A stretch of DNA of 6,438 nt from Thermodesulfobacteriota bacterium. GTDB lineage: Bacteria; Desulfobacterota; Thermodesulfobacteria; Thermodesulfobacteriales; Thermodesulfobacteriaceae. The DNA is taken from the NCBI GenBank assembly GCA_003641645.1, contig QNAZ01000049.1:1-6438 (forward strand). Reading direction: 5' to 3'. The position numbers and the translations under genes are program-made. Positions 1-5,706 of this stretch are shown piece by piece (the first letter of the stretch is position 1; the number at the start of each line of letters is the position of its first letter). Under the pieces are notes generated by a model. That model was not told where the DNA came from. It worked only from the letters and a program-made list of their open reading frames with translations, and made no database searches.

Positions 1-345
1 TACTTCTTCTTTAATAGTTTGATAAAACTCTTTATTAAGATAACGGAACTCAAAAGCACAAATTTTCATAAAATCAAAGGCTTTTTCAGTTATTTCAATA
101 AATGCACAAAGATTAGGTCTTATGTAAGGAAGAAAGGCACCTTCATAGATAGTGGAAATTATTTCTCTTCTTACAGAATCAGCTTCTCTTTCTAAATTTT
201 CTATACAATAACTTTTTTCTAAATTTTCAGTAAGAAAAAGATTTTTTAAACACTCCTGAGCAGAAATAAAGATTTGAAGATAATTTTTTATACTTTCAAG
301 AGCCTTTTTTTCTAATTTTCCTCCTCCAAAGAATTTTTCTAACAT
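1..345 (-). CDS. DUF47 / PhoU-like phosphate transport regulator, N-terminal part (runs off left edge)
   Basis: This is an open frame of 115 codons from the ATG at 343-345 to the window edge, with no stop, so the C-terminal half is missing (family members are usually a little over 200 residues). It begins MLEKFFGGGK. Residues 51-79 carry the family signature: LEREAD, which contains the E/DxxxD metal-binding pattern of PhoU-like helical bundles (E52, D56), then RRE and FLPYIRPNL. Known of the family (DUF47, PF01865, TIGR00153): cytoplasmic helical proteins, usually encoded beside a Pit-type phosphate permease and thought to regulate it. A Pit gene may therefore lie just beyond the left edge (inference). 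The start is supported by AAGGAG at 354-359, 8 nt upstream. The gene follows the CBS gene by 14 nt, so the two are very likely co-transcribed. I am confident of the family and much less so of the exact role. Confidence 0.85.
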   Translation of the reverse strand, partial: MLEKFFGGGKLEKKALESIKNYLQIFISAQECLKNLFLTENLEKSYCIENLEREADSVRREIISTIYEGAFLPYIRPNLCAFIEITEKAFDFMKICAFEFRYLNKEFYQTIKEEV

Positions 346-359
346 TAAAAAGACTCCTT

Positions 360-758
360 TTAAGTTTTAGCTCTTTCTATAAGAATATGAGCCATTATGT
401 CAAAGAAAGACACTACACCTATAATTTTTTCCTTATCTTTTACAAATACCCTTGCAATATTATTTTTTTCCATTAGCTTATAAATTTCTTCTATAGAAGC
501 ATCCTTAGATACAGTAATAAGTGGTTTTGAAGCTATTTCACCTATTTTTACTTTATGAGGATCTATCCCCTTGATAAGAACTTTAAAAATTATGTTTCTT
601 ACTGTTACTACACCATATTCATCTTTTTCATCTTTTGGTAAAATAAGAAGAGATCTTATTCTTCTGTCAATCATTTTTTCTATAGCAGAATAAACAGAAT
701 TTTCAGAAGAAATAGTTTCCAGTTTAGTGTTCATAATTTCAAAGGCTTTTTTTGACAT
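360..758 (-). CDS. Tandem CBS-domain protein, 132 aa
   Basis: This small cytoplasmic protein consists of two CBS domains and nothing else. CBS1 spans about residues 5-62 and ends GVVTVRNI. CBS2 spans about 71-126 and ends GVVSFFDI. Both endings match the usual G-h-h-T/S-x-x-D-h ligand-pocket pattern, with Asn replacing Asp in CBS1. Stand-alone CBS pairs typically dimerise and bind adenine nucleotides such as AMP, ATP or SAM to control a partner; no ligand can be read from the sequence. The start chosen is the ATG at 756-758, because a perfect AGGAGG (765-770) lies 6 nt upstream. A longer in-frame reading from 806 would add 16 residues but would run through the promoter. The gene is first in an operon with the DUF47 gene 14 nt downstream, so it may be a ligand sensor for phosphate uptake (inference). 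Confidence 0.9.
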   Translation of the reverse strand: MSKKAFEIMNTKLETISSENSVYSAIEKMIDRRIRSLLILPKDEKDEYGVVTVRNIIFKVLIKGIDPHKVKIGEIASKPLITVSKDASIEEIYKLMEKNNIARVFVKDKEKIIGVVSFFDIMAHILIERAKT

Positions 759-764
759 ATACTT

Positions 765-770
765 CCTCCT
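765..770 (-). promoter_or_regulatory. Ribosome binding site of the CBS gene
   Basis: A perfect AGGAGG on the minus strand, 6 nt before the ATG at 756-758. It decides the start in favour of the 132-residue protein over the longer in-frame reading that begins at 806. Confidence 0.85.
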
Positions 771-796
771 GAAATTAAAAATTTTTAAATAGTTTA

Positions 797-805
797 AATA
801 TAACA
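797..805 (-). promoter_or_regulatory. Extended -10 promoter for the CBS-DUF47 operon
   Basis: The minus strand reads TGTTATATT, an extended -10 (TGn followed by TATATT, 5 of 6 matches to TATAAT). No convincing -35 hexamer lies 16-18 nt upstream, where the sequence is only A and T; extended -10 promoters often do not need one. The predicted transcript start near 790 leaves a leader of about 32 nt that contains the AGGAGG. A nearly identical element precedes the lipoprotein gene at 6400-6408. In so AT-rich a region chance matches are common; the TG and the spacing to the gene are what support it. Confidence 0.5.
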
Positions 806-827
806 TTTTTTAAAAAAAATTAAAAAG

Positions 828-855
828 TTGTAAAAAATAGGTTTTAGTATATTCT
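828..855 (+). promoter_or_regulatory. Candidate promoter of the IMPase-Nudix / GGDEF operon
   Basis: TTGTAA (828-833) is a 4/6 match to a -35 box. Sixteen nt later TATTCT (850-855) is a 4/6 match to a -10 box. The overlapping TATATT (848-853) is a better -10 but leaves a 14-nt spacer. Either places transcription initiation at about 860-863, only 6-9 nt before the ATG at 869. The element is therefore weak and unusually close to the gene, and the surrounding A/T tracts make chance matches likely. Confidence 0.35.
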
Positions 856-868
856 TTAAAAAATATTT

Positions 869-2080
869 ATGGAAATAGAAAAACTTTTTGAAAAAGTTGA
901 AAAGATAGTTAGATCTGCTGGGAATTTATTAAAAGAACTGTATTTTTCCAGTTGGGAGGTTTATCACAAGGGAACAATTGATCTTGTAACTACAGCAGAT
1001 ATTAAATCAGAAGAATTTATCAAAAAAGGTTTAAAAGAGATTACTCCGGATATACCGATAATTAGTGAAGAGAGTTTCTCAGAGAAAGAAAGACCTGAAG
1101 GAGTTTATTTCTGGGTAGTTGATCCACTTGATGGGACTACCAATTTTGCTCATCGTCTTCCTTGGTTTGCTATATCTGTTGCATTATTAGAAGAAAAAAA
1201 TCCAGTTTTAGGTATAATTTATAATCCAATAGTAGAAGAATTTTTTTATGCTATAAAGGGAAAAGGAGCTTATCTTAATAAAAAACCTATTAAAGTTTCT
1301 CAAAAAGATAGACTTATAGATTCCCTTCTTTGCACAGGATTTCCTGTATCTAAAATCTTAGATTCTCCAGATCTTTTTATTCCTCTTTTCAAAAAATTTA
1401 TGACAAAATCTCAAGGAGTTAGACGATTTGGTTCTGCAGCCTTAGACCTTGCTTATGTAGCCTGTGGTAGATATGAAGGTTTTTGGGAGCCTTATTTAAA
1501 ACCTTGGGATACTGCAGCAGGAATGCTTTTAGTAAAAGAAGCTGGAGGAGAAATTACAGATTATTTTGGCAATCCTTATAATCCTTTTTTAAATACTATA
1601 GTTGCTTCCAATGGAAAAATTCATTCTCAAATAATAGAAATTACTTCTAAATATCATCCTGATTACTTTAAACCCTATAGAAATCCTTTTCCTACCGTAG
1701 ATATAATTATAGAAGTAGAGGATAAAATTGTATTAATTTATAGAAAAAATCCGCCTTATGGTTGGGCTATTCCAGGTGGATTTGTAGATTATGGAGAAAC
1801 TTTAGAAGAAGCAGCTCGAAGAGAAGCCAAAGAAGAGACAAATTTAGATATAGAAATTCTTTACCTTTTAGGATGTTATTCAGATCCTAAAAGAGATCCC
1901 CGTTTTCATACTATAACAACTGTGTTTGTAGCTAAAGGTAAAGGAGAACTTAAACCTAAAGATGATGCCAAATTAGCACGTTTTTTTAAAATAGAAGAAA
2001 TACCTTGGGATGAATTAGCCTTTGATCATGCTAAAATATTAAAAGATTATCTTAAAAGGAAAAATTATGGAATATATTAA
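869..2080 (+). CDS. Inositol-monophosphatase-family phosphatase fused to a Nudix hydrolase, 403 aa
   Basis: Two complete enzyme domains lie in one frame. Residues 1-265 are an IMPase-family Mg-dependent phosphatase: DLVTTAD (38-44), SEES with E68, DPLDGTTNF (D85, D88, T91) and KPWDTAAG with D214 match the metal and catalytic ligands of human IMPA1 (E70, D90, D93, D220). Residues about 270-403 are a Nudix hydrolase. Its entry motif RNPFPTVD resembles thermophile ADP-ribose pyrophosphatases, and its Nudix box spans 304-326 (G304, E310, R318, E319, E322, E323), with Asn325 where Gly is usual. IMPase relatives hydrolyse inositol phosphates, fructose 1,6-bisphosphate, PAP or NADP; Nudix enzymes cleave nucleoside diphosphates linked to another group. 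The substrates cannot be told from sequence. No internal start or ribosome site separates the domains. No Shine-Dalgarno precedes the ATG, yet the N-terminus fits the family. The last 14 nt overlap the next gene. Confidence 0.93.
   Translation: MEIEKLFEKVEKIVRSAGNLLKELYFSSWEVYHKGTIDLVTTADIKSEEFIKKGLKEITPDIPIISEESFSEKERPEGVYFWVVDPLDGTTNFAHRLPWFAISVALLEEKNPVLGIIYNPIVEEFFYAIKGKGAYLNKKPIKVSQKDRLIDSLLCTGFPVSKILDSPDLFIPLFKKFMTKSQGVRRFGSAALDLAYVACGRYEGFWEPYLKPWDTAAGMLLVKEAGGEITDYFGNPYNPFLNTIVASNGKIHSQIIEITSKYHPDYFKPYRNPFPTVDIIIEVEDKIVLIYRKNPPYGWAIPGGFVDYGETLEEAARREAKEETNLDIEILYLLGCYSDPKRDPRFHTITTVFVAKGKGELKPKDDAKLARFFKIEEIPWDELAFDHAKILKDYLKRKNYGIY
2056..2060 (+). promoter_or_regulatory. Ribosome binding site of the GGDEF gene, inside the upstream gene
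   Basis: AAGGA lies 6 nt before the ATG at 2067-2069. It sits within the last codons of the IMPase-Nudix gene, whose stop at 2078-2080 falls after the new start. This supports coupled translation of the two proteins. Confidence 0.7.
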
Positions 2081-3056
2081 TTGGGTTAATTTAATTGAAA
2101 AAGAAACCAAGGAAAAACTAAAAATATTAATTAGCGAGTCAGATGAGAAAATAAAAATTCTTTTAGAAGAATTTTTTAAAGATACAGGATTAGAAATTAA
2201 ATTTGTTAATGATTCTAAAGAAACAATTAAAACACTTTCACAAGATCCTAAATATCAGATAATTATTCTTTCTTTCTCTAAACAAGATGAAGATTTTCCT
2301 TTTTTAATAGAAAAAATTAAAGAAACAAATCCCGATGTTAAAGTATTTGTTATTTTAGATTATCATAAAGAAGAGGACTTGGGTAAATATTTTGAGATAG
2401 GAACAGATGAGATAATATTAAAGCCTTTTACTTTAAATGAATTCAAAGCTCGGCTTTCTAAATTATTAAAAGAACATTATTTAGATATAAAGCTTCAAAA
2501 ATTTATAATAGAAGATCCCTTAACAGAAGTTTATAATAGAAGGTATTTTGATGAAATAATAAAAGAAGAAGTTTATAAAGCCTTAAGACAGAAATACCCT
2601 TTAAGTTTAATGATGATAGACCTTGATAATTTTAAATGGTATAATGATAATTTTGGGCATCAAGAGGGAGATAGGCTTCTTAAAAATTTTGGAAAAATTC
2701 TTTGGAAAAGTGTAAGAAATAAGGTGGATAAAGTTTGTAGATATGGAGGAGATGAATTCGTAGTTATTTTGCCTTATACTTCTTGGAAGAATGCTTCTTT
2801 AATAGCAAAAAGAATTTGTAAAAGATGGGAAAAAAAAGATTTTAAATTGGTTACTTTATCCATAGGGGTAGCGCAATTAATTGAAAGAGAAACCTTAGAG
2901 AAATCAATATCAGACCTTATTAATAGGGCAGATAAAGCTATGTATGAAGCTAAAAAAAATGAAAAAGATAATTGGGTAGTAGATGAAGAAAGTATTAAAC
3001 AATTTTCAAACGAAGAATCTCCAAATGGGGATGAACCTTCTCAACCTTTACTGTAA
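2067..3056 (+). CDS. GGDEF diguanylate cyclase with degenerate receiver domain, 329 aa
   Basis: Residues about 17-137 have a response-regulator receiver layout with the conserved Lys (K119 in ILKPF). The phospho-acceptor Asp expected after IIIL is Ser69, and the acidic pair is reduced to E24/S25, so ordinary phosphorylation is unlikely. Residues about 147-300 are a GGDEF domain: DPLTEVYNRRYF, MIDLDNFK (D185), NDNFGHQEGD (N193, D202), GGDEF at 227-231 and LSIGVA. All catalytic positions are present, so it should make c-di-GMP from two GTP. The RxxD product-inhibition site is NKVD (Asn218), hence probably non-functional. There is no membrane segment, so it is cytoplasmic. The start has AAGGA (2056-2060) 6 nt upstream, inside the previous gene, suggesting translational coupling. 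The hydrophilic tail (about 301-329) lies beyond the domain and is partly encoded opposite the converging ribonuclease gene. Confidence 0.92.
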   Translation: MEYINWVNLIEKETKEKLKILISESDEKIKILLEEFFKDTGLEIKFVNDSKETIKTLSQDPKYQIIILSFSKQDEDFPFLIEKIKETNPDVKVFVILDYHKEEDLGKYFEIGTDEIILKPFTLNEFKARLSKLLKEHYLDIKLQKFIIEDPLTEVYNRRYFDEIIKEEVYKALRQKYPLSLMMIDLDNFKWYNDNFGHQEGDRLLKNFGKILWKSVRNKVDKVCRYGGDEFVVILPYTSWKNASLIAKRICKRWEKKDFKLVTLSIGVAQLIERETLEKSISDLINRADKAMYEAKKNEKDNWVVDEESIKQFSNEESPNGDEPSQPLL

Positions 3057-4986
3057 TTTCATCACCTGGGGTTAAATTTCCTCTAAATCCTATAAGATCT
3101 CCAGTAATATTATAGTCAATTAAATATACTTTTGCCTTTTTATCTTGCACATTTAATATTAATCCTTTCAAAGGTTGATTTTGCATATAAATTTGAAAAT
3201 ATTTCAATAAAAAATATTTCTCTCTTTTATTTTGTATCTGGGTTGCTCTTTGAATATTTTCAGTCAACTCCGGAAGTATTTTATTAATATTTTCCTCAGA
3301 CAAAGGAGATCTTCCTAATAAAAAAGCCTTAAGCTGATATTGGACTAAAAGATCTAAAAATCTTCTTATAGGAGAGGTTAAAGTAGTGTAATAGTCTAAA
3401 CCTAATCCAGAGTGATAAGCTGGTTGAGTGGATAATTCTGATTTTGCCAAAAATTTCAGTTGCAGAAGTTTTAAATAAAGAGAACTTTCTCTATTTTCTA
3501 TAATTTCTAAGGGTCGAGGTTGAGAACGATAAATAGTAGGAATTTGGTTTTTATATAAAAACTCAGCAGTTAAGGTATTTACAAGGATCATAGCTTCTGC
3601 AATAAGAAATCTTGCAGGTGTCATTTCAATTTTTTTAACAATTATTTCTCCTTTTGGTGTTACTTTAATTTGAATCTCAGGTAAAAAAACAGCTAAAGCT
3701 TCTTTTTCCTCTCTTTTTCTTTTAAAATACATAAGGATTTCATAAAGCTTTTGCCAGAAAGGATCTTTTAATAAAAGTTTATCTACTTCTTCATAAGTTA
3801 GTCTTTCTTTAACTTTTATCCAAGACAAAAAAGGTTCAAAAGAAAGCAAATTGTAGGATTTATCTATTATAATTTTAAAGGTTAAAGCAGGTTTTAATTG
3901 ATCTTTTTTAAGACTAAATTTTTCATGAGACAAAGAAAAAGGTAACATAGGATAAATTCCATCTGGAAGATATAAAGTGCAAGCTCTTTCTAATGCCCCT
4001 TCCCATAAAACCAGACCCGGTTTTAAAAAATCAGCAACTTCAGCAATATGAATATAAAGAATATATTTATCCTCTTTTTCTTCAAAACTTAAAGCATCAT
4101 CAAAATCTTGAGTTTCTTCTGCATCAACAGTAACAGTATGAAGATAAGTAAAATCTTCTCTTTTATCTTCTGAGATTTCCATTTTGGCTATTATTTCAGC
4201 TTCTTTTAATTCTTCATCTGAAAAACTAACTGGATAATGTGTTTTTAAAAATTCTAAATTTTCATCCTCATTTAAAAATCCGGCTTTTACAAGAAGTTCA
4301 AAAGCTTTATAAGGATTTGCTATATTTAAACGTTTTAAAACTTCATAAGCTAATTTACCCGAAGAAGTTTGGGTTTCCCACAAAATAAATTCTTTTAAAG
4401 CTGAAATCCAAAAATTTTTAATTTCTTCAGAAAAAGAATCTATATTTTTGGATTGTAAAGCCTTTACAAATTTTTCCCCTTCATTAATTTTTTCAAGTTT
4501 TTCAAGCTCTTTTTTTCTTTGAAGAATAAGTCTTTCCACTTCATTTTTGGGAACTATATATAATGTATTAGGCTCTTTTAATTTAAAATAAAGTCTTTCT
4601 TCCAAGACTTTTCTAATAAATCCTGCTATCTCATTTTCACCAGCTGGTCTTCCTAAAAGTAGCTCTACTGCATCTTTGACCGAAATTTTTTCTACATCTT
4701 CTACTAATACTTCCCAGATCTCAACTGGATTAAAATTATTTTTTAGTTTTTCTCTTTCTTCATGTCTTTGTTTTGCAAAAGCTATAATTTGATTTAAATC
4801 ATTCAAAGGAATGGATTTTTCTTCAAAATAAATCAGAGCAGAATAATTGATAAGTTCTTCTTTACCTGAAGGTAAAATAAGATGTAGTCTTTTATCTTTA
4901 ACATCTTTTATATAAGCTGTAGTAATTTTTCCTTTATAGAAAAACTCTGCAAATCTATTTTTAAGAAATTCAAGATTCATTAGCAA
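2995..4986 (-). CDS. RNB-domain exoribonuclease, RNase II/R family, divergent type, 663 aa
   Basis: A predicted cytoplasmic, Mg-dependent 3'-5' exoribonuclease that degrades single-stranded RNA to nucleotides. The RNB core runs from about residue 275 to 555: the catalytic set is D288, D294, D296 and D297 (motif QDFDDA), followed by YIHIAEVADF, YPMLPFSLS and TSPIRRF, where R541 matches the catalytic-site Arg of E. coli RNase II. The C-terminus (about 605-663) looks like an S1 RNA-binding fold. The N-terminus (about 1-270) lacks recognisable paired cold-shock domains. It has a small barrel-like start, then a probable winged-helix (about 88-150) and a charged helix (150-180), resembling the Deinococcus and cyanobacterial RNase II-like class. 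HFTSPIRRY of RNase R is here TLTSPIRRF. The start is TTG at 4986 or ATG at 4980; both overlap the end of hisA. The family is certain; whether rnb or rnr is the better name is not. Confidence 0.92.
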   Translation of the reverse strand: MLMNLEFLKNRFAEFFYKGKITTAYIKDVKDKRLHLILPSGKEELINYSALIYFEEKSIPLNDLNQIIAFAKQRHEEREKLKNNFNPVEIWEVLVEDVEKISVKDAVELLLGRPAGENEIAGFIRKVLEERLYFKLKEPNTLYIVPKNEVERLILQRKKELEKLEKINEGEKFVKALQSKNIDSFSEEIKNFWISALKEFILWETQTSSGKLAYEVLKRLNIANPYKAFELLVKAGFLNEDENLEFLKTHYPVSFSDEELKEAEIIAKMEISEDKREDFTYLHTVTVDAEETQDFDDALSFEEKEDKYILYIHIAEVADFLKPGLVLWEGALERACTLYLPDGIYPMLPFSLSHEKFSLKKDQLKPALTFKIIIDKSYNLLSFEPFLSWIKVKERLTYEEVDKLLLKDPFWQKLYEILMYFKRKREEKEALAVFLPEIQIKVTPKGEIIVKKIEMTPARFLIAEAMILVNTLTAEFLYKNQIPTIYRSQPRPLEIIENRESSLYLKLLQLKFLAKSELSTQPAYHSGLGLDYYTTLTSPIRRFLDLLVQYQLKAFLLGRSPLSEENINKILPELTENIQRATQIQNKREKYFLLKYFQIYMQNQPLKGLILNVQDKKAKVYLIDYNITGDLIGFRGNLTPGDEITVKVEKVHPHLEILRLKIV

Positions 4987-5698
4987 CTTTAAGAGCCTCT
5001 TTCAAATTTAAAGAACCTTCATAGAGTGCTCTACCACTGATTGCCCCAAGAAGACCTTCTTTTTCAAAAACTTTAAGTTTTTTAATATCCTCTATAGTAG
5101 AGATTCCACCTGCTATTATGATAGGATGAGAGGAAACTTGAAGAGCATTTTTTAGTCTTTCAAGCTCTATACCTTGCTGAGTTCCATCTCTTTCTATAAG
5201 AGTAAGAATAATAGAAAAAAGCTTCAAAGCATTTAAATGTTTCAAAAAATCTAAATAATGGACTTGAGAGGTCTTAAGCCAGCCTGATACTGCAACTTTA
5301 TCACCTCTTACATCTACACTAACTATTATTTTATAAGGAAATTTTTCTGTAATTTCTTTTAACCATTCTAAGGATTCAAGAGCTTTTGTCCCAAGAATTA
5401 CTTGAGAAATTTCATTTTTTAAATAAAAATTAATTGTTTCTTCGTCTCTTATACCACCCCCTGTTTGAACTGGAATATTTATACTTTTAACTATTTCTAT
5501 TATTAAATTCTTATGAATAGGTTTACCCTCTTTTGCTCCATCAAGATCTACAATATGAAGTCTTTTAGCTCCCTGCTTTTGAAAAAAAAGTGCATATTCT
5601 TTAGGATCATCTCCATAAACTTTTGTTTGATCATATTTCCCTTGAAAGAGTCTTACTACTTTATTATTTCTTAAATCTATAGCGGGTATAATAAGCAT
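4970..5698 (-). CDS. hisA: Phosphoribosylformimino-5-aminoimidazole carboxamide ribotide isomerase (histidine biosynthesis), 242 aa
   Basis: HisA catalyses the Amadori-type isomerisation of ProFAR to PRFAR, the fourth step of histidine biosynthesis, in the cytoplasm. The (beta/alpha)8 barrel is complete and of usual length. Seen: IPAIDLR with general base D8, HIVDLDGA (48-55), TGGGIR (phosphate loop, 79-84), VSVDVRG with D129 (the general acid D127 of Thermotoga HisA), T166 in LTLIERDGT, IAGGIS (195-200) and SGRALYEG (221-228). HisF is a homologue, but the PAIDL start and the VSVD acid argue for HisA. The common TDI after strand 6 is TLI here; Thermotoga HisA also departs from Asp at this point, so activity should be intact. 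No other his gene is in the window. It starts 8 nt after the lipoprotein stop with only a weak AGAG, suggesting coupling, and it overlaps the ribonuclease gene. Confidence 0.96.
   Translation of the reverse strand: MLIIPAIDLRNNKVVRLFQGKYDQTKVYGDDPKEYALFFQKQGAKRLHIVDLDGAKEGKPIHKNLIIEIVKSINIPVQTGGGIRDEETINFYLKNEISQVILGTKALESLEWLKEITEKFPYKIIVSVDVRGDKVAVSGWLKTSQVHYLDFLKHLNALKLFSIILTLIERDGTQQGIELERLKNALQVSSHPIIIAGGISTIEDIKKLKVFEKEGLLGAISGRALYEGSLNLKEALKVANES
4996..5000 (-). promoter_or_regulatory. Probable ribosome binding site of the ribonuclease gene, inside hisA
   Basis: AGAGG on the minus strand lies 9 nt before the TTG at 4986 and 15 nt before the ATG at 4980. The spacing favours the TTG start (663 residues). 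However, a gene overlapping its upstream neighbour can also start by coupling, so the ATG (661 residues) remains possible. It sits in the last codons of hisA. Confidence 0.4.
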
Positions 5699-5706
5699 AG
5701 TTAGCT

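Noticed and set aside
759..806. A 16-residue N-terminal extension of the CBS protein from an ATG at 806.
   Set aside because: It has no ribosome site, crosses the predicted promoter, and adds residues outside the CBS fold; the ATG at 758 has a perfect AGGAGG.
804..826. The runs of T and A in the divergent gap as a terminator hairpin.
   Set aside because: It is A/T-only self-complementarity between two divergently transcribed gene starts, so no terminator is expected and the stem would be weak.
869..2080. The phosphatase-Nudix fusion as an artefact of two genes joined by a lost stop.
   Set aside because: The frame is clean, the Nudix entry motif follows directly, and there is no remnant start or ribosome site between the domains; an assembly error cannot be excluded without relatives.
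2830..2837. An A8 run in the GGDEF gene as a programmed slippage site.
   Set aside because: Runs of A are common in this Lys-rich, AT-rich coding sequence and the frame continues intact through the GGDEF domain; no useful alternative product is seen.
3012..3040. An imperfect stem-loop in the convergent overlap (GAAG, ATCTCC, loop AAAT, GGGGAT, CTTC) as a bidirectional terminator.
   Set aside because: The stem is short with a wobble pair and an internal loop, no T-run follows on either strand, and it lies inside both coding regions.
4990..5000. The palindrome AAGAGGCTCTT near the ribonuclease start as a regulatory hairpin.
   Set aside because: The arms are separated by one base, so it cannot fold well, and it is explained by hisA codons plus the AGAGG ribosome site.
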